In this document: positions 23,058 through 32,052 of the stretch, in pieces
Position numbering within the stretch: the first letter of the stretch is position 1
Layout of the letters: the number at the start of each line of letters is the position of its first letter
Assembly: GCA_017509715.1 (NCBI GenBank)
Contig: JAFWOU010000041.1
Span: 1 to 43,137 of the forward strand
From: Paludibacteraceae bacterium
GTDB lineage: Bacteria; Bacteroidota; Bacteroidia; Bacteroidales; Paludibacteraceae
Reading direction: 5' to 3'
DNA length: 43,137 nt
The notes under the pieces: model-generated
Databases searched by the model: none
Told to the model about the DNA's origin: nothing
What the model saw: the letters and a program-made list of their open reading frames with translations, nothing else
Program-made: the position numbers and the translations under genes

Positions 23058-23680
23058 AACTGAGAGACATATGGCAATCGCTCTACCCGTACGCTACATT
23101 CCGTATGGGTAGGGCGGTGTATCTCACCTTTGACGACGGACCGATACCCGAAGTGACGCCACAGATGCTGGAAATTTTGGAACGTTATGGGGTCCGTGCT
23201 ACCTTCTTCATGGTGGGCGAGAATATCGACAAGCATCCCGAGGTGTTTCATCAGGTGGTGGCGGCCGGTCACAGCATCGGTAACCACACATACAACCATC
23301 TAAAGGGATGGCGTACGCCCTATAAGGACTATATGGCCAACGTGGCGAAATGGGAAGAAGCAGCAGCGAGGAATTATCCGCATGGCTATCCTGCTCCGGT
23401 TCTAAACCGGTTTAGGCCGCCTTATGGAAAGGCTACGCTCCGTCAGCGTATAGCCTTGCATAAGCTGGGTTATCGCCTTATCTACTGGGATATCCTGACG
23501 CGTGACTATGAGGCTACGCGTATGCCGGATGAGATGTTCCGTCAGATTCGTCGCCATGTTCGTCCCGGCAGCATCATCAATTTTCACGACTCGCTCAAGT
23601 CCAACCAACGCATGCTGGAGGTACTCCCGCGGGTTATTGAATTCCTACAGGCAGAACATTATGAGATTCAGACACTATAA
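23051..23680 (+). CDS. Polysaccharide deacetylase (NodB-like)
   Basis: A 209-residue carbohydrate esterase family 4 protein: TFDDGPIP (catalytic and metal Asp, 28-29), HSIGNHTYNH (metal His pair), RFRPPYG, WDILTRDYE and INFHDS. It removes N- or O-acetyl groups from a glycan. The start is taken as TTG at 23051, because family members have about twenty residues (LRDIWQSLYPYATFRM) before the first strand; the first in-frame ATG would cut into them. It overlaps glk by seven bases and the next gene by 20, so all are translationally coupled. No clear signal peptide is present. Confidence 0.85.
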   Translation: MVKLRDIWQSLYPYATFRMGRAVYLTFDDGPIPEVTPQMLEILERYGVRATFFMVGENIDKHPEVFHQVVAAGHSIGNHTYNHLKGWRTPYKDYMANVAKWEEAAARNYPHGYPAPVLNRFRPPYGKATLRQRIALHKLGYRLIYWDILTRDYEATRMPDEMFRQIRRHVRPGSIINFHDSLKSNQRMLEVLPRVIEFLQAEHYEIQTL

Positions 23681-25415
23681 CATCCTATTATTTCTGCTTG
23701 TCCTCCTGGCCGGCTGTGCCAACCGAGGGATCGGACCGCAAGGTGGTCCGAAGGACTCTATTCCCCCTAAGGTGCTCCGCGAGGAACCCGAGAACGGTAC
23801 GGTCAACTATACCGGTAAGACCGTCACTATCCATTTCGACGAGTACGTCCAGCTTGATAATGTCTCCCAGCACCTGCTTATCTGTCCGCCGCAGAAGCAG
23901 ATGCCTGATATCAAGCAGGTGGGGAAGATGGTCCGTCTGACTTTCCAGGACCCGCTGCTGGACTCCACGACTTATTCGGTCGATTTCGGTGCGGCGATCT
24001 GCGACTTTCATGAGAAGAACCCGCTCAAGAACTATTTCATTGCCTTTTCCACGGGTCCCGAGATCGACTCGCTCGAGGTGTTTGGCCACCTGTACAACGC
24101 CGAGGACCTCAATCCCGTCAGCGGCGTCATCGTAGGTCTGCAGGCCAACCTCCACGACTCGGCCTTCACCACGCTGCCCCTCACCCGTATCGGTCGCACC
24201 AACGAGCAGGGACAGTTCAGCATCCATAATATCCGTCCCGGCACCTACCGGCTCTACGGACTCGGCGACATCAGTAGCGACTATATGCTGCAGCCGGGCG
24301 AAGCATTGGCTTGGTCCGACTCACTCGTCACGCCCGTAACGGAGACCGACTCGCTGGGCAATGTATACGTAGGTCCTAACGACCTCACGCTCTACTATTT
24401 CCGCGACACCAAGGTGCAGCACCGCTTCATGCGGACCCGCCGCGAGGAAGCCAACCGCATCGTGATGGTCTTCTCGGCGCCTCAGGACTCCATGCCCCGA
24501 CTGCGCGGACTCGACTCCGTCAGCATGGACGATATCTATGTGCAGACCTCTCAACGTCTGGACACGCTCACCCTCTGGTTGCGCGATTCGGCCCTCATCA
24601 GTCGCGACTCGATTCGTCTGGAGATGAGTTACTACCGCACCGACTCGCTCTACCAACTGGAGCCGGCTACCGACACCATCCTGGCCTCGTACCGTGCGCC
24701 TAATATGACGGCCAAGGTGCTGGCGACTAAGCAACGTGAGGCCGCGGCACGCCGACTGGAGTTGCGCACCAACGGTCGGCAGAAAATGGATGTCTTCGAC
24801 ACCCTGATTGTCACGGCCGTCATGCCTATCGAGCGTATCGAGCAGGATAGTATCCATCTGCGCATGCGCGTGGACTCTACATGGCGTAACATACCGTTCC
24901 GCATTGAGTTGCACGACTCGGCGCATATGGCCTTCCGGCTCATCTTCCAGCTCCAGAAGGGCGCGGAGTACGAACTGCGTGTGGATAGCAATGCCGTATG
25001 GGATATTTACGGTAAGTCCAATCGCGAGAAACGTTTCCCCATGAGCGTCAAGACCGACAACGACTATGCGACGCTCACGGTCCATATGACCAACCACGAC
25101 CCGCGCATGCGGCTCCAGGTGCTGAGCGAACAGGATAAGGTGCTGCGTGACGTGCCGGCCGAGCCCTCTACCGTGCTGCGCTATCTGCCGCCTACGGCCT
25201 ACTACCTGCGTATGTACCTCGACCTCAATGGTGACGGCACGTGGACGACAGGCAGTTGGGAACAACATCGTCAGCCCGAACCCGTCTACTATTACCCCGC
25301 CAAGTTGACGCTCAAAGCCAATTGGGAATTTGAGGAGACGTTCGACTATACCGCTAAGCCGCAGGCCGAATCCAAACCCGCCGAGATACGCAAAAATGCA
25401 GGTGCCAAGAAGTAA
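23661..25415 (+). CDS. Lipoprotein with Ig-like (Big_5) N-terminal domain
   Basis: The 584-residue protein starts MRFRHYNILLFLLVLLAGC, a lipoprotein signal with Cys19. The mature N-terminus, GPQGGPKDSIPPKVLREEPENGT, leads into a bacterial Ig-like domain (TVTIHFDEYVQL... TTYSVDFGAAICD) of the SbsA/Big_5 type. A carboxypeptidase-regulatory-like strand set (TRTNEQGQFSIHNIRPGTYRLYGLGD-like) follows near residue 180. The rest is beta-rich with many DS pairs, which are potential Bacteroidota O-glycosylation sites. Such proteins are near-universal in Bacteroidales, but their role is unknown; outer-membrane or surface location is inferred. It overlaps the deacetylase by 20 bases and pnuC by 20. Confidence 0.8.
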   Translation: MRFRHYNILLFLLVLLAGCANRGIGPQGGPKDSIPPKVLREEPENGTVNYTGKTVTIHFDEYVQLDNVSQHLLICPPQKQMPDIKQVGKMVRLTFQDPLLDSTTYSVDFGAAICDFHEKNPLKNYFIAFSTGPEIDSLEVFGHLYNAEDLNPVSGVIVGLQANLHDSAFTTLPLTRIGRTNEQGQFSIHNIRPGTYRLYGLGDISSDYMLQPGEALAWSDSLVTPVTETDSLGNVYVGPNDLTLYYFRDTKVQHRFMRTRREEANRIVMVFSAPQDSMPRLRGLDSVSMDDIYVQTSQRLDTLTLWLRDSALISRDSIRLEMSYYRTDSLYQLEPATDTILASYRAPNMTAKVLATKQREAAARRLELRTNGRQKMDVFDTLIVTAVMPIERIEQDSIHLRMRVDSTWRNIPFRIELHDSAHMAFRLIFQLQKGAEYELRVDSNAVWDIYGKSNREKRFPMSVKTDNDYATLTVHMTNHDPRMRLQVLSEQDKVLRDVPAEPSTVLRYLPPTAYYLRMYLDLNGDGTWTTGSWEQHRQPEPVYYYPAKLTLKANWEFEETFDYTAKPQAESKPAEIRKNAGAKK

Positions 25416-26067
25416 ACTGTTCGACTACGCTTTCCTCAGTCTGGGACTCCTGATCCAGGTGGTGACCTATCTCATCACCAATCATCTGTCGCCCGGTTCG
25501 CTCTCCCCGCTGTCGCTCGTGAGCGGCATGCTCGGCATATGCTCCGTTTGCCTGGCCGCGCAGGGAAACATCTTCACATATCTCTTCGGATTTGCCCAGG
25601 TAGCCACCTACACATGGCTATGCCTGGAGCAACGCCTCTACGGCGAGGTGGCCATCAATGCCTACTATTTCCTGACCATGATCTATGGCGTTTTTGTCTG
25701 GCGTCGCCGACTCAGCAATAGCTATTCCGTGCAGACTCGCCGCATGCGAAGGTCGGTGTTTGCCATCATCGCCTTGGCTTCTATCGTGGTGTCCGCACTC
25801 GTAGGGTGGATGCTCAGCCGCTGGACCGACGACACCCAGCCTTACCTGGACGCCTATACAACAATACCTGCGCTTGTGGCACAGGTACTGATGATTCTTG
25901 TCTATCGCGAACACTGGTATCTATGGATCGCGGTCGATATTCTCTCCGTCGCCCTATGGATCAATGCCGGCGACTATTGCATGACGGCCCAGTATGTCTT
26001 CTGGTGCGCCAACTGCGTGTACGGTTTTATTCGTTGGACTGAGCGTAACGCCGACGACATTCGCTAA
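25396..26067 (+). CDS. pnuC: PnuC-family nicotinamide riboside transporter
   Basis: A 223-residue inner-membrane protein with about seven hydrophobic segments. The PnuC signature elements are visible: QGNIFTYLFGFAQVATYTWLC early, LYGEVAINAYYFLTMIYGVFVW in the middle, and WYLWIAVDILSVALWI near the end, whose aromatic and polar residues bind the riboside. It takes up nicotinamide riboside or a related vitamin precursor for NAD synthesis. The start at 25396 lies inside the preceding gene's end (20-base overlap). Its last 41 bases overlap the S41 peptidase gene on the opposite strand. No riboswitch is seen upstream, as expected for an internal operon gene. Confidence 0.9.
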   Translation: MQVPRSKLFDYAFLSLGLLIQVVTYLITNHLSPGSLSPLSLVSGMLGICSVCLAAQGNIFTYLFGFAQVATYTWLCLEQRLYGEVAINAYYFLTMIYGVFVWRRRLSNSYSVQTRRMRRSVFAIIALASIVVSALVGWMLSRWTDDTQPYLDAYTTIPALVAQVLMILVYREHWYLWIAVDILSVALWINAGDYCMTAQYVFWCANCVYGFIRWTERNADDIR

Positions 26068-27649
26068 GCGCTGCCTTCAGCTCTTTGTCAAAGCGCAGAT
26101 GGTAGGCTATCTCACCTTTCTGGTAGTAGTAGCGTAGTACGATCTCGCGTCCCAGCAGCTCCTTGGTATGATCTATATTGCGAAGTATCGCCTCGCGGTA
26201 GTCCGGACGCAGACGCTCCTGCAGGTCCTGCAGTTGCTGGATTGTTGTCGAGTCCAGGTCCTCATGCTGGGCCATATCCAGCAGTTTCTTGTAGTACTTG
26301 CTCGTCTCGGTCTCGTAGGTGAATTTCTTCTCGTCCAGGAATCGGATAAAGTCCTCGATATCCTCGTTGGTCAGTTCAAAACTGAGCGGATCGGGTAGGT
26401 TGGCATGCTCCTGATGATACTTGGTGGCATAGTCAAAGTACATGTTCTGCGAGTAAAGCGCATACGACACGTCCAGTTTGCTGGAGTCGCTCAGCACGAT
26501 GTCCGGCTGTATACCGCCGGCCGAATCACGCTTCAGTTCATTGCCCTTCTGACGCTCCGCATAGTCGATGGCTTGGATACAACGGCCGGAGGGTAGGTAG
26601 TAGCGCGCCGTGGTCACCTTGAGCGAGCCGTTATGTGCTACCTGGCGTATGCTCTGCACCAGTCCCTTGCCATATGTCCGTTCGCCGATCAACTTGGCGC
26701 GTCCCAGGTCCTGCAGCGCACCCGATACGATCTCGGCTGCCGAAGCGGTGTTGTTGTTGACCATCACGATCAGCGGCAGGTCGGGATAACGTGCGTCATA
26801 ACGCGTATTGTACTCGTAGAGCGGTTCGTCGTTCTTGCCCTTGGTGTTCACCACCATTGTACCGCGTTCCACAAACAGGTTGACGATATTCACAGCTTCG
26901 CTGATCAGTCCACCGCCGTTGTCGCGCAGGTCCAGGATGAGCGAACCGATATGCTCTTTTTCTACCAGTTCGTCCAGGGCCGTCTGCAGGTCGTGTGCCG
27001 AGTTCTCCGTGAAGTCCATAAAGCATATATAGCCCACCGGTTTCTCCAGCGAATCGGCCTTATAGGCAGCATAGTAGCGCACCGGTTCCATGCGGATCTC
27101 TTCGCGCAGAAAACTCATCTGCCTTACCTTCTTCTCGCCCGGACGCAGTACCTCTAGCGTGATGGTGCTTCCCGGCAGACCGCGCAGACGCTTGCTCACG
27201 TCCGCCACCTTCATGCCTTTCACTTTCACGCCGTCCACCGTCACAATCTTATCGCCCGCCTGCAGTCCGTTACGCTGTGCAGGTAGACCCTCGTAGGGGT
27301 TGGCAATGTAGCATTGCAGGTATTTCTCGCCTTTCGCGTCTTGCTCCTCGCGTTGCTGGATCACGGCGCCAATGCCGCCATATTGCCCCGTAGTCATCTC
27401 GCGGAGTTTCTTGCTGTCCTCCTCCGAATAGTAAACCGTGTAGGGGTCCACCTGACGCAACATCTGCTCGATAGCCGTCTCGATCAGTTTCTCGTAGTTC
27501 AGCGTATCCACATAGTTCACGTCCAGCTGACGCATCACGTCGCTGAATATCTCCAGCTGCTTATCTACGCGGGCCGTGGGTTGGTTCGCGCCGGCGCTGA
27601 GCATCACGAAGCTCAGGCAGAGCAGTAGGGTAGTACGTAGTCTGTTCAT
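26027..27649 (-). CDS. S41 family C-terminal processing peptidase
   Basis: The 540-residue exported protease has a signal peptide (MNRLRTTLLLCLSFVMLSAG), a short helical N-domain, a PDZ domain (GGIGAVIQ... GLQAGDKIVTVDGVKVKGM) and the S41 catalytic core. The nucleophile Ser is in NNNTASAAEIVSGAL and the general-base Lys in ERTYGKGLVQ. It trims C-termini of periplasmic proteins. A long C-terminal extension of about 150 residues is common in Bacteroidota members. It is last in the prfB-led minus-strand run, starting one base after the coaD stop, and overlaps pnuC by 41 bases tail to tail. Confidence 0.92.
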   Translation of the reverse strand: MNRLRTTLLLCLSFVMLSAGANQPTARVDKQLEIFSDVMRQLDVNYVDTLNYEKLIETAIEQMLRQVDPYTVYYSEEDSKKLREMTTGQYGGIGAVIQQREEQDAKGEKYLQCYIANPYEGLPAQRNGLQAGDKIVTVDGVKVKGMKVADVSKRLRGLPGSTITLEVLRPGEKKVRQMSFLREEIRMEPVRYYAAYKADSLEKPVGYICFMDFTENSAHDLQTALDELVEKEHIGSLILDLRDNGGGLISEAVNIVNLFVERGTMVVNTKGKNDEPLYEYNTRYDARYPDLPLIVMVNNNTASAAEIVSGALQDLGRAKLIGERTYGKGLVQSIRQVAHNGSLKVTTARYYLPSGRCIQAIDYAERQKGNELKRDSAGGIQPDIVLSDSSKLDVSYALYSQNMYFDYATKYHQEHANLPDPLSFELTNEDIEDFIRFLDEKKFTYETETSKYYKKLLDMAQHEDLDSTTIQQLQDLQERLRPDYREAILRNIDHTKELLGREIVLRYYYQKGEIAYHLRFDKELKAALSECRRRYAQSNE

Positions 27650-27650
27650 C

Positions 27651-28100
27651 TTATTTCAAATGGTTGGGTACAAACTGACTCACATCCTTATTATACGCGT
27701 ATAGATCACGCACCAGCGTGGAAGATATATGCGCATACTCCGGACGGGTGTAGAGGATGATGGTCTCTACATCGCCCATCTGACGGTTGGCTTCCGCCAT
27801 GTTGCGCTCATACTCAAAGTCCTCTACGCAGCGGATGCCACGCAGGATAAACCGTGCGTCTGCTTCGCGTGCAAAGTCCACGGTCAAGCAGTCGTATATC
27901 TGCACCCGTACGCGCGGTTCGTCCGCAAAGATCTTCTGGATGGCGGTCAGCCGCTCACGAATAGGGAAGGTCTCCCGCTTCGTAGAGTTGCGACCGATGC
28001 CGATCACTATCTCGTCAAACAGGTTCAGACCGCGCTTCACAATATCATAATGTCCAATCGTAAACGGGTCAAACGAGCCCGGGAATATTGCTCTTGTCAT
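27651..28100 (-). CDS. coaD: Phosphopantetheine adenylyltransferase
   Basis: A 149-residue nucleotidyltransferase that makes dephospho-CoA from 4'-phosphopantetheine and ATP. GSFDPFTIGHYDIV is the first nucleotide motif, RGIRCVEDFEYE binds the pantetheine side, and HISSTLVRDL is the second ATP motif. The start at 28100 is set by MTRAIFPGSFDP; an upstream in-frame ATG would add an unlikely tail. Its first 32 bases overlap the acyltransferase gene, and its stop is one base from the S41 start. Confidence 0.95.
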   Translation of the reverse strand: MTRAIFPGSFDPFTIGHYDIVKRGLNLFDEIVIGIGRNSTKRETFPIRERLTAIQKIFADEPRVRVQIYDCLTVDFAREADARFILRGIRCVEDFEYERNMAEANRQMGDVETIILYTRPEYAHISSTLVRDLYAYNKDVSQFVPNHLK

Positions 28101-29124
28101 AGTATTTTTCTGCTTTTTGATGGTTAATAACAGGATTGTTGTACATTTCCAAAAGCCGTTCACGCAGGTAGGCTTCGTCCTTCTGGGGCAGGTCTATCAT
28201 GCCGAGACGACTCGCAATATATGCATCAAAATCCGTGCCACGCTCAAACAATTCGTACCCTAAAAAGATATGTTGGTCGATGATGAAGCACAGATGATCG
28301 ATTTGGTCCTTGATGGGCAGCCCGCGATAATCGGGGTGCTGCTCCAGCATACGGTCAATGTCGTGATTGATGCTCGGCGTCAGGCGGTATACAACGTGTC
28401 CTTTCCATCCCTTAATGCCTGTCTTCATCGACAGCACATCGTCCTTGGCCCGCTTGCGCCAACGCGGGTTGTCGCGCTTCAGTTGCATCTCCTGGGCCTT
28501 CAGGTAGTCGCATGGATCGTATTCGTAGGAGAGGCTCACCGGACAGATATTCAGCTCCTTGACATAGTCAAAAAACTCCTCCACCGGTCGACCCTGCTGC
28601 TCAAAGTCGATGGTCAGCATATGCAGCACAGCTGCCTGGGTGCGGTCGTCGCTATCTTTGGCGCGTCCTTCACGTTGCGCCAACCAGATCGACTTGCCCT
28701 GTTCGCGCAGGTGTTTGATATAGGCCGATAGCTGCTTGGCATTCTCCAGTTGCTTATGCGCTCCTGCACCACGTTTCACGACAAAGCAGCGGTTGAACCG
28801 CACCAGCACCTCGATCCACTTATAGGCAAACAGGTTGTTGCCTATCCCGATGAACGGCCGGATATAGTAGCGAGTGCGGAGCAGCAACGACAGCCAGGCT
28901 GCATCCAGCACGATGTCGCGATGGTTGGTCATGAAGAACGCCCCATGCCGTATGTCTTGCTCTATCTGTTTGCGGTCGCCCAGGTAGTCCAGACGGATTC
29001 CCTTGGTCGTACGCCGTGCCCATAGCCTCAGCAGCGGAAAGGCAAACAGAAAATCGCATACACTCAGCAGCCATCCTACCCGGTACGCCCGTATCTCCTT
29101 AAATCTCAGTTCCTTATTATCCAT
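28069..29124 (-). CDS. Lysophospholipid/glycerol-phosphate acyltransferase-like protein
   Basis: The 351-residue protein has a hydrophobic segment near residues 17-32 and the acyltransferase box I NHRDIVLDAA (the His/Asp of NHx4D). A box III-like WLAQREGRAKD follows, with GIGNNLFAYKW between. These place it in the PlsC superfamily, acylating a phospholipid or glycolipid at the inner membrane. The C-terminal ~130 residues have no domain I recognise. The start at 29124 (MDNKELRF) follows an AT run and the heptamer array; a longer in-frame start would have to translate the array. It overlaps coaD by 32 bases. Confidence 0.82.
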   Translation of the reverse strand: MDNKELRFKEIRAYRVGWLLSVCDFLFAFPLLRLWARRTTKGIRLDYLGDRKQIEQDIRHGAFFMTNHRDIVLDAAWLSLLLRTRYYIRPFIGIGNNLFAYKWIEVLVRFNRCFVVKRGAGAHKQLENAKQLSAYIKHLREQGKSIWLAQREGRAKDSDDRTQAAVLHMLTIDFEQQGRPVEEFFDYVKELNICPVSLSYEYDPCDYLKAQEMQLKRDNPRWRKRAKDDVLSMKTGIKGWKGHVVYRLTPSINHDIDRMLEQHPDYRGLPIKDQIDHLCFIIDQHIFLGYELFERGTDFDAYIASRLGMIDLPQKDEAYLRERLLEMYNNPVINHQKAEKYYDKSNIPGLV

Positions 29125-29131
29125 TTTTTTA

Positions 29132-29159
29132 TTAACCTTTAACCATTCGCCATTAGCCA
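29132..29159. repeat. Period-7 repeat array at the end of the YigZ-like gene
   Basis: Four heptamers on the plus strand: TTAACCT, TTAACCA, TTCGCCA and TTAGCCA. The YigZ-like stop codon (29155-29153) lies inside the last unit. Confidence 0.85.
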
Positions 29160-29512
29160 TCGAGCGCATCTTTAGATGCCTCCCTGTACGCCACCATCAG
29201 TCCACCTGTGCCCAGCAGCGTGCCGCCAAAATATCTGACTACCACCACCAGCACGTGGTCCAGTCCCCTCGCATCAATCGATCGGAGTATCGGTGCGCCG
29301 GCCGTACCGTGGGGCTCGCCATCGTCCTTGGTGCGCCATACCTGTTCGTCGATGCGGTAAGCATAGCATACGTGCCGCGCATCGTGGTATTTCTTCTTGT
29401 ACCAGTTGATGCGTTGCTTGGCCTCCTCCTCATCGCGGATAGGCTCTGCAAAGGCCAGAAACTTACTGCCCCGGTCTTTGTAAATTCCTTTTTTCAGTTC
29501 CGTAATAGTCAT
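29153..29512 (-). CDS. YigZ/IMPACT-family protein, short form
   Basis: The 119-residue protein covers the conserved N-terminal UPF0029 domain: GSKFLAFAEPI, KKYHDARHVCYAYRI, TKDDGEPHGTAGAPIL and VVVRYFGGTLLGTGGL. This domain is thought to act in translation or RNA metabolism. Full YigZ proteins run to about 200 residues with a second C-terminal domain; here the protein ends soon after the GTGGL motif, at a stop codon inside a heptamer repeat array. Either the short form is natural in this lineage or the 3' half was lost. Both ends of the gene touch repeat arrays. Confidence 0.8.
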   Translation of the reverse strand: MTITELKKGIYKDRGSKFLAFAEPIRDEEEAKQRINWYKKKYHDARHVCYAYRIDEQVWRTKDDGEPHGTAGAPILRSIDARGLDHVLVVVVRYFGGTLLGTGGLMVAYREASKDALDG

Positions 29513-29554
29513 CTAACATCTAACGACTAATGACCAACGACCAACGACTAAAGA
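29513..29554. repeat. Period-7 repeat array, 6 units, between C1 peptidase and YigZ-like genes
   Basis: Six consecutive heptamers from 29513, including CTAACGA, CTAATGA, CCAACGA (twice) and CTAAAGA. It starts one base beyond the YigZ-like ATG (29512-29510) and includes the C1 peptidase stop codon (29550-29548). It is the longest array in the window. Confidence 0.9.
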
Positions 29555-30753
29555 CCTAATTTAGCTCGGATATCTTCCGGTATCGCATCTTTATGCACCA
29601 ATATATCGTTCGTCTTATACTGCATAAAGGCCTCCGAGATATACCATATACCCTTGTAGTTCGATTTCTTGGTGCCCCAGCTGTTCTTCACCATGTAGTA
29701 TTTCTTGCCGTTCTGGTCCTGGGCCGTACCGAAGATCTGCATGCCGTGGTCATCGGTATTCTCCCAGTTGTCGAAGGCCTCTTGGCGCATCTCCTGGGTG
29801 ATAGTGAGCTCGGCGCACGGTCCTTCGGTCAGCTCTTTGCGCTTCTCGTCAGGCGTCAGTCCTACCCAGTGGTCGGCATCGCTACCGGTGTTGTCCTCGT
29901 TCTCGATGTCGGGCACTACGCCGATGCCCTTGCGAGTGAAGCCGGCTTCCGACACGTCCGCACCCCATGCCAGGGTGTAACCGCTACTGATGGCGTGGTC
30001 GATGATGCGCATCATGTCCTCCATCGGCACGTTGTACATCTGGTCCATGCGCCAGTTGTCCTGCACCTCCAGCGCAAACTGGCTGTAGAACGGATGGTGG
30101 GTATAGCTCGTGATCGACACGTAGTCGTCCGGGTTCAGTCCCAGCATCGATGCAAACGAGGTGGGCGTGTACTCTACGTCCTCGTAGGTGAAGTAGGTCG
30201 GGTACTTACCCAGGTACGCATCGTATATGGCCTGCAGTCCCTGCTTCCATATGGGCGATAGTTTTTTTAGACGGGTGTTCTTGGCTATACCGTTCACGTA
30301 ACCCTTGGCCACCGCGTCCAGTTCGGTATGAACGGGTAGGGTATCGGCCTTGCTCGTGCCATACATGATACCCGGCATCGCCTCCTGCGGCACCATACCG
30401 TAGTTCTTTAGACAGTAGATCACGTCGTAGGCCGAACCGCCGGGCGCAAAGTCGGCATCGCCATGCATACGTACCACGTACTCCGCACGGTCCATCATCG
30501 TATGACTCACTACGAACATCTCACTCAGATCGTAGGTCTTGCCGGTCAGTCGCAGCAGTTCCGACTCCAGAAAACCGATCGTCGAGAATGCCCAACATGT
30601 CGAACTACGATTCTGATCCTTCACCGACGTGATGCCTACGCTGTCCATCGTCGTAAACTGAAAACCTTTTACGGAGTCTTTCTTCTCCGCCTCTTGTGCT
30701 CCGGCCGACAGACATACGGCCGCCAGAGCTGCTATGCAAAATATCTTCTTCAT
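29548..30753 (-). CDS. C1 family cysteine peptidase (bleomycin hydrolase/aminopeptidase C-like), exported
   Basis: A 401-residue papain-fold peptidase with a signal peptide (MKKIFCIAALAAVCLSAGAQ). The catalytic Cys is in QNRSSTCWAFST (about 53), the His in TDDHGMQIFG, and the Asn in VKNSWGT, in the family order. Homology to bleomycin hydrolase/PepC suggests aminopeptidase activity, but the signal peptide puts it in the periplasm or outside. It begins two bases after the prfB stop and ends inside the heptamer array. Confidence 0.9.
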   Translation of the reverse strand: MKKIFCIAALAAVCLSAGAQEAEKKDSVKGFQFTTMDSVGITSVKDQNRSSTCWAFSTIGFLESELLRLTGKTYDLSEMFVVSHTMMDRAEYVVRMHGDADFAPGGSAYDVIYCLKNYGMVPQEAMPGIMYGTSKADTLPVHTELDAVAKGYVNGIAKNTRLKKLSPIWKQGLQAIYDAYLGKYPTYFTYEDVEYTPTSFASMLGLNPDDYVSITSYTHHPFYSQFALEVQDNWRMDQMYNVPMEDMMRIIDHAISSGYTLAWGADVSEAGFTRKGIGVVPDIENEDNTGSDADHWVGLTPDEKRKELTEGPCAELTITQEMRQEAFDNWENTDDHGMQIFGTAQDQNGKKYYMVKNSWGTKKSNYKGIWYISEAFMQYKTNDILVHKDAIPEDIRAKLGL

Positions 30754-30755
30754 AC

Positions 30756-31862
30756 TTAATCCGGAAATTCCATAAGGTAAGCTTTAATAAACGCATCTAT
30801 ATCGCCGTCCATCACGGCATTGACGTTGCTCGTCTGGTAGTTGGTGCGGTGGTCCTTCACGCGGCGGTCGTCGAAGACGTACGAGCGTATCTGCGAGCCC
30901 CATTCAATCTTCTTCTTGCCGGCCTCCACCTTAGCCTGTGCCTGACGACGTTTCTCCAGCTCCAGTTCGTAGAGCTGCGAGCGCAAGTGGCGCAAGGCAT
31001 TCTCGCGGTTCTTAGGCTGGTCACGCGTCTCGGTGTTCTCTATCACGATCTCGTCCGGTTGACCGGTCAGCGGGTTCACAAACTTATAGTGTAGACGCAC
31101 ACCCGATTCCACCTTGTTGACGTTCTGACCTCCGGCGCCCGAACTGCGGAACGTATCCCAACTAATGCCAGCCGGGTCCACCTGGATATCGATCGAGTCG
31201 TCAATTAGCGGCACCACAAACACACTCGCAAAACTCGTCATACGCTTGCCCTGTGCGTTGTACGGACTTACGCGCACCAGTCGGTGCACGCCGTTCTCCG
31301 ATTTCAAGTAACCATATGCCATGTCGCCCTCTATGTTGAAGGTCACGGTCTTAATACCCGCTTCATCGCCCTCTTGCAGGTTGGCGATCGTTACTTTGTA
31401 GTCGTGCTTCTCGCAGTAGCGTTGGTACATACGCATCAGTTGCTCGGCCCAGTCCTGCGCCTCCGTACCGCCGGCACCCGAAACGATCTTCAGCACGGCC
31501 GGCATCTGGTCTTCCTCATGCGAAAGCATATTCTTCATCTCCAGCGCTTCCACTTCGTCCAGGGCATGCTGATAGGCCTGATCCACTTCCTCTTCCGATA
31601 CCAGTTCTTCTTTGTAGTACTCCACGGCCAGGTTCAGCTCCTCTACGGCATTCCGTACGCCCTCATAACCTTCTATCCAGCTCTTCAGACGCTTCACTTT
31701 GCGCATTTGCACCTCGGCGGCTTTCGCGTCATCCCAGAAGCCCGGTGCCTGCGTATGCAGCTCCTCTTCTTCCAGTTGGATACGTTTCTCGTCAATCTGC
31801 AAATACTGCTTGAGTTTATCCGCACGTTGTTGAATTTCCTTCTGTTGTTCTATCGTGATCAT
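30756..31862 (-). CDS. prfB: Peptide chain release factor 2
   Basis: The 368-residue factor releases nascent chains at UGA and UAA. It has the N-terminal coiled region, the stop-codon-reading loop region VSPYNAQGKRMTSF (SPY where many RF2 have SPF) and the peptidyl-transferase motif SSGAGGQNVNK. Unlike E. coli prfB, the frame is continuous: no in-frame UGA and no CTTTGA slippery site near codon 25, so autoregulatory frameshifting is absent. The start ATG at 31862 lies 24 bases past the -7 box at 31893-31886. It leads a six-gene minus-strand run. Confidence 0.95.
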   Translation of the reverse strand: MITIEQQKEIQQRADKLKQYLQIDEKRIQLEEEELHTQAPGFWDDAKAAEVQMRKVKRLKSWIEGYEGVRNAVEELNLAVEYYKEELVSEEEVDQAYQHALDEVEALEMKNMLSHEEDQMPAVLKIVSGAGGTEAQDWAEQLMRMYQRYCEKHDYKVTIANLQEGDEAGIKTVTFNIEGDMAYGYLKSENGVHRLVRVSPYNAQGKRMTSFASVFVVPLIDDSIDIQVDPAGISWDTFRSSGAGGQNVNKVESGVRLHYKFVNPLTGQPDEIVIENTETRDQPKNRENALRHLRSQLYELELEKRRQAQAKVEAGKKKIEWGSQIRSYVFDDRRVKDHRTNYQTSNVNAVMDGDIDAFIKAYLMEFPD

Positions 31863-31885
31863 AACGTAAAATATAATTCAGGGCG

Positions 31886-31917
31886 CAAAATTACAAAAAA
31901 AATCCCACATACGCAAG
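31886..31917 (-). promoter_or_regulatory. Promoter of the prfB run
   Basis: Minus strand: CTTG (31917-31914), 20-base spacer CGTATGTGGGA plus a T8 run and G, TAATTTTG (31893-31886), then CGCCC. Confidence 0.8.
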
Positions 31918-31985
31918 CGTACGCGTGTTTTTTCCTTAATTCAAAGTCGTTGGCAAGCCTAAAAAAACGCTAATGGGCGATTTTT

Positions 31986-32017
31986 TTTGCACATATCCGA
32001 TTTTTTTTGTACCTTTG
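31986..32017 (+). promoter_or_regulatory. Promoter of the gmd-fcl run
   Basis: TTTG at 31986-31989, 20-base spacer CACATATCCGA plus T8 and G, TACCTTTG at 32010-32017, then CAGCCGATTTTG. Confidence 0.85.
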
Positions 32018-32052
32018 CAGCCGATTTTGTAAATTAGAATACATAGCGATAT

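Noticed and set aside
29132..29554. The heptamer arrays as a CRISPR array
   Set aside because: Units are seven bases with no spacers and no cas genes nearby.
31750..31862. Programmed frameshift in prfB
   Set aside because: The reading frame is continuous from ATG and no CTTTGA site occurs.
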